DNA from: Luteolibacter luteus
GTDB lineage: Bacteria > Verrucomicrobiota > Verrucomicrobiia > Verrucomicrobiales > Akkermansiaceae
Assembly: GCF_012913485.1 (NCBI RefSeq)
Contig: NZ_CP051774.1
Coordinates: 3,472,001 to 3,536,000 of the forward strand
DNA length: 64,000 nt
Direction: 5' to 3'
In this document: one piece after another, positions 1 through 9,919 of the stretch
Position numbering within the stretch: the stretch's first letter is position 1
Layout of the letters: each line of letters starts with the position of its first letter
Translations under genes and position numbers: made by a program
The notes under the pieces: model-generated
What the model was told of the DNA's origin: nothing
The model's database searches: none
What the model saw: the letters and a program-made list of their open reading frames with translations, nothing else

Positions 1-3000
1 GGTAGCACGCCGGAGACCGGCATCAGCTTTGCAAGTGGAGTGATGCCGCAACTGGTCTATCAGGATGACGCGAGCCAGACCGAGGCGGCGCTCGATGTGA
101 ACACACAGCGGTTCCATGTGAATCCCGGGGCGGACCAGCGCAACAGAGCCTTGCTGAAATTCAACGGCAACGGGGAGACCTGGTATGTGAACATCTACTC
201 GCAAGCGGAGTCCCGGCAGAAGGAACTCGCGGCGACCACTCCGGCAAGTCCTCCGGATCCGGATACAACTGTGGTGACAGTGTCATCCACCGCGGAGCTT
301 GAGGTCGGCATGGTAGTGAGCGGCGCGGGGATCAATGGGACGGCCACGATCGTGGCGATCCTGAACGGCACCCAATACGTGATCTCCCAGCAGGTGCCCG
401 GCCTCAATGGCCCCTTGGTTCACACGGTGCAATCCGACCTTCTGGCTGCAATCAATACGAGCGCTACGGTTGGCACGCGTCTGCAGGCACCGGCTGGCCA
501 TGAGAATGCGGGCTTCATTTCCTCCGGCACGGGCTACTATCCCGCCGGCTATATCAATCCCGTGGTTTCCGGGATTCCCGCGGCCAACCTCGGGGCAATC
601 ATTCCGGTGAATGCACGGCCTGGCGACAGTAGCCTGACGGTCCGGTGGTACAAGAAGATCAAGGCCCCCTCTTCGGCATTCCAGGACCTCTATGTGCCCG
701 GCAAGATCGGACGCTACACGATCGGCTTCCCGGCTTCCACCTCACCGGAGATCGTGATCGCGAAGGGTGTCGGAACGGACGACCTGCCTCCGGCGGAGTC
801 CACCGGCTTCGTCTACTATCAGAATGATTCCACCAGGGCGGGCTACAACCCGAACGAGGAGCATGCCCTGATGCTTGGCGGGCGTGCCTATGCCCTGCGG
901 GATGATTTGAATGTCACCAGCGGTGGCAGCTATACCTCCCAGCCCTGCGTGCTGGTGGCCTACACCGACCCTGCGGACAAGCGTCCTGCGATGCACGCCT
1001 ACAAGGTGGTGCGATCCAATGCCACCTACAACTTCGACTACGTCTCCACCGCGGGCACGCTGCTGGTGAAGCCCTACCCGCTGCCGCTGCTGCCGCTCCC
1101 CCTCACGGGATCGGGCACGACCCTGCGTTCGAAGGATCTCGAGATCGTGGGTGCGGATGCTCCGGCGAACGCCACCGTGGCGGAAGACGATGCCTACCGC
1201 GGCTTCACCTTCCAGGACCGCAAGGGCTTCACCTGGGTCCACCGCGGGCCGCACGATGCGGGATCGCCCACGCTCACGATGAAGCTGTACTACGTGATGC
1301 AGGACGGCTTCTTCATCCCCGGCCAGACGCCGCAGCCATCCGCCGGGACGATCCTTCCTTTCCTCCGGAATCCCGGCCGCAGCGGGCAAGCCCTGAACCT
1401 GGGCCTGATCGACAATGGTCAGCAGGATCAGCCGCTCGCGATCATCTATCGGCCTGCCTGGCCGACGCAGGCTGCGGAGCTTCGTGTCGCGGAGACGCTC
1501 ACCTTGCCGAAGTTCGGCCTCCCGCAGGTCCGCGGCCAGGCTACCGCTTCGATCCTCTATCAGCAGTCCATTGCGAAGGCCGCTACATCGACCGGACTTA
1601 GCAAGACCAGCGTGACGCTGCACGACCCCACGCGTGAGAAGACGGTGGCGCTCGATGCAGCCGCCGTGGGGCTTGCGGAAATCCCGGCTTCGATTGCCAC
1701 CACCACGGATCAGGGCAAGGTCTACTTCCAAGGCTTGCCGCCGCACCTCCAGGAGCGCTTTTACCTCGACCCCTCGCGCGGGGCGAAAGGCACATTGGTC
1801 CTGCTCGGCAGCTTCCACGATGAACCGGCGGGAGAAGATTACCTCGATCTGAACCTCCTGTCTGCGGGCGATGAAGAGGCCCTGAAGGGGCTCGCCGATT
1901 CCAGCGACGCCAACAAGTCGAAATGGAACACGGCCATTGATGCGCTGGCCACCCAGGTGGAGACCTTCAAGGAGAATCCGGCAGTTGCGGGCACCTATAT
2001 CGTCGATCAAACGAAGACGGTGAACGTCGGTGAGAACGACCTCACGGTGATCGATAGCCCGGAAACGGCGGTGGATAGCTATGCGGTCACGGCGACCGGG
2101 CAAGGCACCGGTTTTGTGACCATGGTCTTTGGCAATGGTGATGCCTTCGCGCCGGAGGAAGACCCGGTTCAGGTGAAGGTCTTCAAGGTGGCGCCGCAAC
2201 TCTATACGGGCGATCTGAAGGTCATTAGCTCAAGCAACCCGCTTGATGAGCAGGTAACGCTGCGTCACAGCGGTGACTTCGCGGGCAAGCCGGAGGACTA
2301 TGAATTCGAGTGGCGTTGGACCACTGGTGCGGCTACGGCTCCCGCGGTCTACGAGACCACGATCAACACCCGGATTGGCAATCCTGCGGACAATACCCAC
2401 CGTTGGAAAATCGTCTCCGATCCCGGAGCGATGAGGCCGGTGGCGGAGCAATACACGAACGCTCCGGTCTTTGATCTGCCACGGAACCAGAATGTCCGGC
2501 CGGACGGTTACACGAATGAGGAGAAGAACGCGGGTCTGCCCACGCTCGTCCTCAAGTCGGAGTCGGGCGTCGATTTCTCCGAAGGCGTGCCCGGCGAGAT
2601 TTTCTTCAGTGCCTCGGTGGGAACACAGGATGGGTTCGTATTCTATGTGAATGGCACACCGGCGGTGGCTTACCGCGCGCCGGAGGCTCTGTTCGGTCTA
2701 GTGAATGCGAGCAGCGGTCTTTCCCCAGCAGGGCTGTCGCTGCAGTTCGCGGTGCCATCCAGCTATTTCACCGTTGGACAGAACACGATCGAAGTGGCGA
2801 TCTACAGTAGCGCGGATCCAAACGTGAACAGCACGCTGGACTTCCGCCTGGAAGCAGCGACTGAGGAAGATGCCGTGGAGAACGGAAGCGTCTGGCAGAC
2901 GGCCGCCGACCCGGAAGGGAAGAATACGAACTTGGCTATCGTCGGTGGCTCCCCGCTGAATCCTTTTGGCGGCTCTCCCTTCGTCCTGAACGACCGTTGG

Positions 3001-6000
3001 TTCACCGTGCGCTACAAGCCGAAGGCTTCGGCGGACAATGTGCTGGGCTCCGAGACCTGGTCGCGCTGGATGCAGCCGATGCTGGTGGAAGGTTGGGTGA
3101 AACGCGTGCTTGCAGCGATCAATCCCTTCGAGCAGCGCGTGAAGGATCTCTACAACAGCTCCGTGAATACGGATGTCAGCGTGCTGACACAGGCGGGCAC
3201 GCGCTGGGAAGGGGATGTCGCGCTGACGCTTTCAAACATCAACGACGTCGGTCTTATCGCGATTTATGAGACGGTGCTCAATCGCGCGAAGTCGATGAGC
3301 ATCGATGCGAACACGAACGATCCCGATGCGAACAATGCGCTGACCTTGGCCGCCGGATACCTGAATGACCTCTACACCTTCCTCGGGAATGAGGCATATG
3401 CGGATGCGGCGAACCCGACGATCTCGGTGGATGACCAGAATGGGTCGGCTGCGGTGAATACCAGTCGCTTCTCCTTCGAAGGGCAGGTCGCTAGTTCGCT
3501 GGATGAAGAGTTGGCGCTCCTTCGCGGGCGTGATGATTCCGTGAGCCCGGGCGTGAGCACGGCGCCTGCCTACAACCGCCTCTATTGGAACTACACCCGC
3601 GGGATCAACAGCGGCGAGGCGATCTACGCGCTGAATTACAACATCAAGGAAAAGGTCGGCAGCACGACTGCCAATGGTGTGATCGATGAGGCGGACGCGC
3701 AGCGGATGTTCCCGCAGGGCCACGGCGACTCTTACGGACATTACCTCACGGCGGCGTCGAACTACTACAAGCTGCTGAGCAATCCGAACTTCACCTGGAC
3801 CCCCCGGGCAGAAGCCGTGACCGTCTTGGGCCAACCAGTGACGGTGGACTACTATGACGAGCGCAAGCTCGCGTCCGCGGCCGGAAACCTGGCCCGCACC
3901 GCCGAGCAGATCGTCGGTCTGACCTGGCGGAAGCAGTACGTGGATTCGCCTTCCAAGGGATGGAGCCAGTTCCGTGACAACCGCGGGATGAATTCGCAGA
4001 CCGGGGTCACGAGCCGTCAGGGCCTCGACGAGTGGGTAAGCCGTGGCGCTCAGGGTGCGCTTTTCCACTGGGCCGTGGTGAATTCGCTGCTGCCGGTGGA
4101 GGATAATGTCCACACGGGGATCCAGAAGATCGACCGTAGCACGGTGCCGGAACTCCAGGCGCTGCCGACCGCGGCATCGTCCTTCCAGACTTCCATGGAC
4201 AGTGCGAATGCGCATCTCAATCCGCTCGGTCTGAGTCCGGATGCGATTGCCTTCGACATCTCGCGAGCTGACCTTGAGGACGGCGTTTCGCATTACGAGC
4301 AGATCTCCGGACGTGCGGTGACGGCCTTGAACAATGCGGCGGGTGCCTTCAATCAAGCGGCGGTGATGACCGGTTCCCTGCGCACGCAGGAGAACAGCCT
4401 GGATGAATTCAACACCTCGATCGTGGAGCAAGAGGGCGCCTTCATGGATGAGCTCGTGGGCGTCTTCGGTCGTCCATATACCGGGGAAGTCGGTGCGGGA
4501 AAACTGTATGCCCAGGGCTACGAGGGCCCGGATCTCTTCCACTGGTATATCGTGGATCGCCCGAATGACTTGGTGGATACCAGCGCGACCCTCACGCTCA
4601 CCTTGCCCGAGGCGAAGGAATACAGCGCCTTCACGTCGAACCGCATCGATGACATCGTGAAGGGGCTCGATGCCCAGACCGCGGTGACGAATCGCACGGT
4701 CACGATCAAGCCCTCGTCATATGTCCAGTACAACGATGTCTGGAAGCCGGGCGGCCTGGGTTCTCGTCCTGAGACGGGCGAGTTGCAGGACGCCCTGCTG
4801 GATGCCCAGCAAAGCTGGCTGGCGCTTTCGGAGGCCCGCACGAACCTCCTGAAGGAGAACGCGAACCTTCGTCAGTCGATCTTGGTCTTCAATGATGTGG
4901 TCGCGATGCATGAAAAGCATCTCTCCGAGATGGATTCCACCGGGGACAAGATTCAGGTTCTCGAGGGTGTGAAGCTTGCTTTGGAGACCGCTGCCGCGGG
5001 CTTCGAGGCAAACTCCGAAGCAGCCGAGGATGTCGGCGATACGCTCTCCGAGTTCTTCCCGAAGATTGTCGGGCTTGCGGCGGATCCTTCTTTCGCCGCT
5101 CGTGGTGCGGCCAAGGCCACGGCAGAGACCATCGCCAAGGTGATGAAGGTGCTATCGATCGCCGCAGAGGCTTCGGCAGGAGGTACCGGGATCGCGATCT
5201 TGAATGAGGAGCAGGAACTGGAGTATACGCTTGAGCAGCTTGGCTTCTCCAACGAGGAGAAACAGCTCGCAGCTGAGTTCGCTTCGGCCTACCGGGATTA
5301 CACCTCGCATGCGCACGAGGTCATGCAACTGTCCATCGAGCACCAGCGCGCTCTGCAGAATGTCAGCAACGTCCTGGCGAAGGGAAATAGTATCCTTTCC
5401 AACCGCGAGATCTTCCGCCAGCGCGCCGCTGCGGTGATTCAAGGATACCGGACCCGTGATGTGACCTTCCGCCTCTTCCGGAACGAGGCGCTGGAGCAGT
5501 ATCGCAGCCTCTTCGACCTCGCCAGCCGCTACAGCTATCTGGCAGCGAAAAGCTACGACTACGAGACCGGCCTGCTCGGCTCGGCACAGGGGCAGGGCGT
5601 CTTCAAGAACATCGTGGCCTCGCGGGCGCTGGGAGATCTCACCAATGGCACGCCTCAGCTGACCACCAGCTCGCTCGGGGATGCCGGCTTGGCGGGATCG
5701 ATGGCGAAGTTGAATGCCGACTTCTCCGTGGCGGAGGGTCGCCTGGGTATCAATAATCCCGACCGCAATGGCACCGTCTTCTCGCTGCGCGGCGAACTTT
5801 TCCGCATCCGCACCGACCAGTCGCTGACCGGTGATGATGAGGCGTGGCAGCAAACGCTGGAGCAACATATCAAGGCGAACGTCCTGAGCGATCCGGATGT
5901 GGCCAGCTTCTGCCGGAACATCCGCAAGCCGGATGGCACACCGGTTCCGGGCATCGTGATCCCCTTCAGCACTACCATCCAGCACGGCAAGAACTTCTTC

Positions 6001-6597
6001 GGTCTGGATCTGGCGGCAGGAGACCACAATTTCACGCCGAGTAACTTCGCGACGAAGATCTACGACATCGGGATCTCGCTTCCGGGTTACGCGGGCATGG
6101 ATGCTTATGCGGCCGGCCAGCAGCAGGCAGGTGCTCCTGCCTCCGGCGCGACGAATGCCTTGAGCGCGACACCCTATGTGTATGTGATTCCTTGCGGGCT
6201 CGACTACATGTTGGCCCCGCCGCTTGGAGACACGAACACGTTGCGGTCATGGAAGGTGGAAGACCAAGCCCTGCCGCTGCCCTTTAACCTTGGCGCGAAC
6301 GACTTCAACTCGACGCAATTTTTCAGCGCGAATGGCACTCTTAGCGAGAAGCCTTGGATCGTCCGCAAGCACCAGGCCTTCCGTGCGGTGGATGATCCGT
6401 CCTTCTTCTACGGCAGCGTTCCAGCGGAGTTCACGAACTCCCGGCTCGTGGGCCGCAGCGTATGGAATGGCCAATGGAAGATCGTGATCCCCGCCTACAC
6501 GCTGCTCAACAACGAGCAGGAGGGCCTGAACCGTTTCGCTGCAAGCGTGAAGGACATCCAGCTCTTCCTCCGCACCTACAGCAACAGCGGCAATTGA
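1..6597 (+). CDS. Giant exported or surface protein of unknown function, 5' end outside the window
   Basis: The reading frame is open from base 1; the first start codons (GTG 40, ATG 43) are internal, so the N-terminus lies outside the window and at least 2198 residues are present. No family is recognised with confidence. The first two thirds read like beta-rich secreted domains. About 4780-5420 is alanine- and glutamate-rich and predicted coiled coil, with a hydrophobic helical stretch near 5050-5190. Then comes a helical block (5460-5600, with YRSLFDLASRYSYLAAKSYD) and a beta-rich C-terminus ending in a VKDIQLFLRTYS motif. This order resembles the C-terminal part of Tc-toxin A subunits (channel helices, then TcB-binding domain), but the likeness is by eye only. 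It heads a run of genes for exported proteins and ends 9 bp before the next one. Confidence 0.75.
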   Translation, partial: GSTPETGISFASGVMPQLVYQDDASQTEAALDVNTQRFHVNPGADQRNRALLKFNGNGETWYVNIYSQAESRQKELAATTPASPPDPDTTVVTVSSTAELEVGMVVSGAGINGTATIVAILNGTQYVISQQVPGLNGPLVHTVQSDLLAAINTSATVGTRLQAPAGHENAGFISSGTGYYPAGYINPVVSGIPAANLGAIIPVNARPGDSSLTVRWYKKIKAPSSAFQDLYVPGKIGRYTIGFPASTSPEIVIAKGVGTDDLPPAESTGFVYYQNDSTRAGYNPNEEHALMLGGRAYALRDDLNVTSGGSYTSQPCVLVAYTDPADKRPAMHAYKVVRSNATYNFDYVSTAGTLLVKPYPLPLLPLPLTGSGTTLRSKDLEIVGADAPANATVAEDDAYRGFTFQDRKGFTWVHRGPHDAGSPTLTMKLYYVMQDGFFIPGQTPQPSAGTILPFLRNPGRSGQALNLGLIDNGQQDQPLAIIYRPAWPTQAAELRVAETLTLPKFGLPQVRGQATASILYQQSIAKAATSTGLSKTSVTLHDPTREKTVALDAAAVGLAEIPASIATTTDQGKVYFQGLPPHLQERFYLDPSRGAKGTLVLLGSFHDEPAGEDYLDLNLLSAGDEEALKGLADSSDANKSKWNTAIDALATQVETFKENPAVAGTYIVDQTKTVNVGENDLTVIDSPETAVDSYAVTATGQGTGFVTMVFGNGDAFAPEEDPVQVKVFKVAPQLYTGDLKVISSSNPLDEQVTLRHSGDFAGKPEDYEFEWRWTTGAATAPAVYETTINTRIGNPADNTHRWKIVSDPGAMRPVAEQYTNAPVFDLPRNQNVRPDGYTNEEKNAGLPTLVLKSESGVDFSEGVPGEIFFSASVGTQDGFVFYVNGTPAVAYRAPEALFGLVNASSGLSPAGLSLQFAVPSSYFTVGQNTIEVAIYSSADPNVNSTLDFRLEAATEEDAVENGSVWQTAADPEGKNTNLAIVGGSPLNPFGGSPFVLNDRWFTVRYKPKASADNVLGSETWSRWMQPMLVEGWVKRVLAAINPFEQRVKDLYNSSVNTDVSVLTQAGTRWEGDVALTLSNINDVGLIAIYETVLNRAKSMSIDANTNDPDANNALTLAAGYLNDLYTFLGNEAYADAANPTISVDDQNGSAAVNTSRFSFEGQVASSLDEELALLRGRDDSVSPGVSTAPAYNRLYWNYTRGINSGEAIYALNYNIKEKVGSTTANGVIDEADAQRMFPQGHGDSYGHYLTAASNYYKLLSNPNFTWTPRAEAVTVLGQPVTVDYYDERKLASAAGNLARTAEQIVGLTWRKQYVDSPSKGWSQFRDNRGMNSQTGVTSRQGLDEWVSRGAQGALFHWAVVNSLLPVEDNVHTGIQKIDRSTVPELQALPTAASSFQTSMDSANAHLNPLGLSPDAIAFDISRADLEDGVSHYEQISGRAVTALNNAAGAFNQAAVMTGSLRTQENSLDEFNTSIVEQEGAFMDELVGVFGRPYTGEVGAGKLYAQGYEGPDLFHWYIVDRPNDLVDTSATLTLTLPEAKEYSAFTSNRIDDIVKGLDAQTAVTNRTVTIKPSSYVQYNDVWKPGGLGSRPETGELQDALLDAQQSWLALSEARTNLLKENANLRQSILVFNDVVAMHEKHLSEMDSTGDKIQVLEGVKLALETAAAGFEANSEAAEDVGDTLSEFFPKIVGLAADPSFAARGAAKATAETIAKVMKVLSIAAEASAGGTGIAILNEEQELEYTLEQLGFSNEEKQLAAEFASAYRDYTSHAHEVMQLSIEHQRALQNVSNVLAKGNSILSNREIFRQRAAAVIQGYRTRDVTFRLFRNEALEQYRSLFDLASRYSYLAAKSYDYETGLLGSAQGQGVFKNIVASRALGDLTNGTPQLTTSSLGDAGLAGSMAKLNADFSVAEGRLGINNPDRNGTVFSLRGELFRIRTDQSLTGDDEAWQQTLEQHIKANVLSDPDVASFCRNIRKPDGTPVPGIVIPFSTTIQHGKNFFGLDLAAGDHNFTPSNFATKIYDIGISLPGYAGMDAYAAGQQQAGAPASGATNALSATPYVYVIPCGLDYMLAPPLGDTNTLRSWKVEDQALPLPFNLGANDFNSTQFFSANGTLSEKPWIVRKHQAFRAVDDPSFFYGSVPAEFTNSRLVGRSVWNGQWKIVIPAYTLLNNEQEGLNRFAASVKDIQLFLRTYSNSGN

Positions 6598-6606
6598 TCG
6601 ATCCTC

Positions 6607-7188
6607 ATGGGCCGGCGCTTCCTTCTCATCCTTGCGACCGTGGTGCTCGTCACCGCGGTCGCGGTTTGGCAGCGCCCTCCCGGCGGGAAGGCTGCCGAGA
6701 CGAAAGCACGAATGCTCGCGGCCGGTCCGGTCCCTGATGTGGAAAGTGTCGATCCGGTGGCCGTTTTCCAGAGAGCCTTTTGGAAACGTCCGGCGGAAGG
6801 GGATAGCATCCTGAATGCCGTGCGGCGGGAATGGAAGGACGAGGGCGAGATTAGCCGCTGGCAATGGTTTCTGGAGGTCGAGCCGTCTCCCGCACTGGTT
6901 TCCTATCTGCGCGAGGACAACGCCTTTCGTCTGAGCGAAAAGAAACCTCCGAGCATTCCCGGCGACGCGCCAAAGTGGTTTATCAAGGACCCCACGGGAA
7001 TGCATGTAATGGTCGCCCGGCACGGCGGCATGCAGCTTTTCTTCCTGCCTGGAAATACCAAGCTCTATGCCATGGATCGGGGAGGTGGCTTCCAAGCGGG
7101 CGAACCGGAAAAGGAGCCCGCTGTCCCCACTTCTGAACCTGGCAAGAGCCGTCTTCCCCTTTCTTCTCCTCCTCAAGCGAATCGATGA
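6607..7188 (+). CDS. Small membrane-anchored or exported hypothetical protein
   Basis: A 193-residue protein with an N-terminal signal anchor (MGRRFLLILATVVLVTAVAV) and no other membrane segment. It should lie in the periplasm or be tethered to the inner membrane. The tail (about 165-193) is rich in Pro, Ser, Glu and Lys. No known domain is recognised. It starts 9 bp after the giant protein gene, and its stop codon overlaps the next start in an ATGA, so it belongs to the same transcript. Its length and position suggest an accessory to the large exported proteins, but no function can be assigned. Confidence 0.7.
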   Translation: MGRRFLLILATVVLVTAVAVWQRPPGGKAAETKARMLAAGPVPDVESVDPVAVFQRAFWKRPAEGDSILNAVRREWKDEGEISRWQWFLEVEPSPALVSYLREDNAFRLSEKKPPSIPGDAPKWFIKDPTGMHVMVARHGGMQLFFLPGNTKLYAMDRGGGFQAGEPEKEPAVPTSEPGKSRLPLSSPPQANR

Positions 7189-8948
7189 TTCTCCTGCGAT
7201 CCGTCCTTTGTTCTCTCTGCTTCCTTGCCGTAGCTCGGGCGGAAGTCCCTCGTCTGCTCCATCATCAGGGCCGCATGGCGGTTCAAGGTGTTCCCTTTGA
7301 GGGGGCGGGGTGGTTCAAGTTCGCGCTCGTAGACGGCGGCGGCAACACTTACTGGAGCAATGACGGCAGCAGCGTGGCGGGCGGCGAGCCGGCGGCGGCG
7401 GTGTCCTTGCCGGTGACACGGGGGCTGTACTCGGTCCTCATCGGCGAAAACATGGCCGCCCTCCCGGAAGATGTCTTTGCCAATCCGGACCTGCGTCTTC
7501 GTGTTTGGTTCAATGACGGCAGCCACGGCTTCGAACTCATCACGCCGGATCAACGCCTCGTCGCTGCGCCCTATGCTATGGTCGCCGCGAAGGTGGATCA
7601 GGTGTTGTTATCCGAAATCGAGGCCCCGCCGGTGATTCCCGTGGTGGCATGGGGTGTGAATTCGAAAGGGCAGACCACGGTGCCTCCCGTAATAAGCGGA
7701 GCGAATACGGCTGCCATCTCCGCGAGGGGAAATACCAGCCTAGCACTGCTCAAAGATGGCACTCTTGTCCGGTGGGGTGGAGGAGCCGCCCTGCCAGCCG
7801 GCCTTTCCGGAATCAGCGCCATTGCTGCCGGGGTAGACCATGGCCTCGCCCTTAGAACCGATGGCAGCGTGGTGGCATGGGGAGACAACAGCTATGGCCA
7901 AGGTGCGACGGCTTCCATTCAAGACGCCTCTGCGATCGCTGCTGGCGAAAAGCACAGTGTGATTCTTCACCAGAGCGGCACCGTTTCCGTCGTTGGGGAC
8001 AATACCTTCGGCCAAGCCACGGTCCCGCCGCTTGGAGTGGTGACCGCCATTGCGGCAGGTTATGATCACAGCCTCGCGCTCGATTCGGATGGCAAGGTGA
8101 CGGCGTGGGGCCGCAACGATGCGGGCCAATCGACCGTGCCTCCTGAGGCTCTCGACGACGTGGTAGCAATCGCGGCAGGCGCATTTCATAGCCTCGCAGT
8201 GAAAAGCGATGGAAGCGTGATCGCGTGGGGTCTGGATGCAGCTGGGCAGAGTTCCGTGCCGGCCGGGCTTTCCGGGGTGCGAAGCGTGGCTGCGGGATAT
8301 TCTTTCAGTGTCGCGTTGAAGGAGGATGGTTCCCTGGTCCTCTGGGGCGACGGCTCCGGCGGTCTTTCCACGATCCCTGCGGAGGCCTCGCAACTGACCG
8401 CCATCGCAGCAGGTGATTCCCATGTGCTCGCCCTCCAAGCCGATCTCATGCCTGCGCAAGTCGCCCGGCTTGACCAGCCGAATGTCTTCAGCGGCAAGAT
8501 CGGGATCCGCCGTGCTGCCGTTACCAACGTCCTTGAGGTCGAGGGGAATGCCAGCAAGGCTGTAGCCGGCGACTGGCTTTCCAATTCGGACAGACGCATT
8601 AAGACTGATATCCACACTCTCACCGGAGCTTTGGACAAGATCGACAGCGTCCGCCTGGTCGACTTCCGCTATACGGACCAGTATCTTGCGACGCACCCAA
8701 GGATTGAGAATCGTCGCTATCTTAATGTCATTGCCCAAGAGTTCGCGAAGGTTTTCCCAGATCACGTAAAAAGCAGTGGTGAACGCCTTGAGGACGGCAG
8801 CGAGATCCTGCAGGTGGACACCTATCCGCTTACGATCTATTCCGCCGCAGCAGTCCAAGAGCTCCACCGGGAGAATCAGGAGCTGAGGGCGAAGCTGGCC
8901 GATCAAGAGCTGCGCCTGCGCCGCCTTGAAGAAAACTTCGAGCGATGA
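7185..8948 (+). CDS. RCC1-repeat protein with C-terminal peptidase S74 (intramolecular chaperone) domain
   Basis: A 587-residue protein with a signal peptide (about 1-20, ending ARA). An N-terminal beta domain (about 20-140; LLHHQGRMAVQG, FALVDGGGNTYWSNDG) is followed by about seven RCC1-type repeats (145-410) carrying VVAWGDNSYGQ-like units, expected to form a beta-propeller. Residues about 465-587 are a peptidase S74 / endosialidase chaperone domain: SDRRIKTDIHTL at its start, then a C-terminal coiled coil (ELHRENQELRAKLADQELRL). S74 domains fold trimeric fibres such as phage tailspikes and cut themselves off. That this one helps a surface fibre trimerise is inference. The ATG overlaps the previous stop by 4 bp. 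Confidence 0.85.
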   Translation: MILLRSVLCSLCFLAVARAEVPRLLHHQGRMAVQGVPFEGAGWFKFALVDGGGNTYWSNDGSSVAGGEPAAAVSLPVTRGLYSVLIGENMAALPEDVFANPDLRLRVWFNDGSHGFELITPDQRLVAAPYAMVAAKVDQVLLSEIEAPPVIPVVAWGVNSKGQTTVPPVISGANTAAISARGNTSLALLKDGTLVRWGGGAALPAGLSGISAIAAGVDHGLALRTDGSVVAWGDNSYGQGATASIQDASAIAAGEKHSVILHQSGTVSVVGDNTFGQATVPPLGVVTAIAAGYDHSLALDSDGKVTAWGRNDAGQSTVPPEALDDVVAIAAGAFHSLAVKSDGSVIAWGLDAAGQSSVPAGLSGVRSVAAGYSFSVALKEDGSLVLWGDGSGGLSTIPAEASQLTAIAAGDSHVLALQADLMPAQVARLDQPNVFSGKIGIRRAAVTNVLEVEGNASKAVAGDWLSNSDRRIKTDIHTLTGALDKIDSVRLVDFRYTDQYLATHPRIENRRYLNVIAQEFAKVFPDHVKSSGERLEDGSEILQVDTYPLTIYSAAAVQELHRENQELRAKLADQELRLRRLEENFER

Positions 8949-9919
8949 TTCGCAGCTTCTTCTGTGCCGCTACCTTGATCCCTTGCGCGAGTTTCGCAGG
9001 GGCAAGCGCGAGCTATACCCTTGATCCCTTGGCCAATTCGAGTGGGGGAACGTCGGGATCGAGCGCCGCTTATTCGCTCACAGGAAGTACGACGCCCGGA
9101 GTGCAAGGCGGCTCAAGCTCCTATGAATCCAGAGGCGGCTATGCGGGGCAGCTCGGCTTCTTCCAAGGGCTGGTGCTTTTCGCAGCTGCAGCGAATGTTG
9201 AGGAGGAAGAGGACATTCAGCTGGGTGTGGCCATGTCCTTCGATGATGGCACGAGTTTTCCCATGGCCGCCACCGACTTCGCGTGGAGTGTGGCGTCGGG
9301 CCCTATCGCGGCAATCTCTGCCACGGGTCTCGCCAGTGCGGGCGCGGTCTACGAGGACTCTGCTGCCACGGTGCATGCCACCAACGGCACTCTTTCGGGA
9401 AATCTCACTCTCATGGTTCTGGAGGCAGACTCCGACAACTATGGCACCTACGCGGCAGACGGTCTGCCGGATGCTTGGCAAGTTCTGCACTTTGGCATCG
9501 GGTCGACAAAGGGAGGGCAGAATGATGACTTCGATGGCGACGAGGTTTGCAATCTCGTCGAGTTTGCGAGCGGTACTAATCCTGCGGATTCCACCAGCGG
9601 TGCCGGACCGCTGCGTCTTTCGGGGAATATTTTGGAAAGCGCGGGTGCGCCGCTTGTCGAGTTCGCCCCGGCCCTGAACGTATTGGACCATCGAGTGCTC
9701 TTTATCCGCCGCAAGGATGCCGGCGCGCGGAACCTCATCTATGCGCCGCAGTTCAGCCGCAATCTGTCGACTTGGTCGAATGCGACCACGCCACAAACGA
9801 TCATCGCGGATGATGGCACCTACGAAGTGGTCAGCGTGCGGTTTCCGGTATTGATTGGAGGCCGGCGTTCGGCGTCGAAGTTCTTCCGCATGAATCTGTC
9901 CATTGCTCCACCGCCATGA
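8945..9919 (+). CDS. Secreted hypothetical protein with Ca-binding-like C-terminal module
   Basis: A 324-residue protein with a signal peptide ending near residue 19 (CASFAGASA). The N-terminal half is rich in Ser, Gly and Thr (SGGTSGSSAAYSLTGSTTPG) and the middle is beta-rich. Around 190-215 is FDGDEVCNLVEFASGTNP, a DxDxx..N..EFA.GTNP motif that recurs at the ends of other secreted proteins in this window. It resembles thrombospondin type 3 calcium loops. The start overlaps the stop of the RCC1/S74 gene by 4 bp and its own stop overlaps the next start, so it is an internal operon gene. Likely exported to the periplasm or surface; function unknown. Confidence 0.75.
   Translation: MIRSFFCAATLIPCASFAGASASYTLDPLANSSGGTSGSSAAYSLTGSTTPGVQGGSSSYESRGGYAGQLGFFQGLVLFAAAANVEEEEDIQLGVAMSFDDGTSFPMAATDFAWSVASGPIAAISATGLASAGAVYEDSAATVHATNGTLSGNLTLMVLEADSDNYGTYAADGLPDAWQVLHFGIGSTKGGQNDDFDGDEVCNLVEFASGTNPADSTSGAGPLRLSGNILESAGAPLVEFAPALNVLDHRVLFIRRKDAGARNLIYAPQFSRNLSTWSNATTPQTIIADDGTYEVVSVRFPVLIGGRRSASKFFRMNLSIAPPP

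Noticed and set aside
742-2199. Long minus-strand open frame of 485 codons
   Set aside because: It lies wholly within the giant protein gene; its Arg/His-rich, low-complexity translation is typical of an antisense shadow in high-GC DNA.
3232-4542. Minus-strand frame of 436 codons
   Set aside because: Shadow of the giant protein gene; the translation is Arg-, His- and Ile-rich with no motifs.
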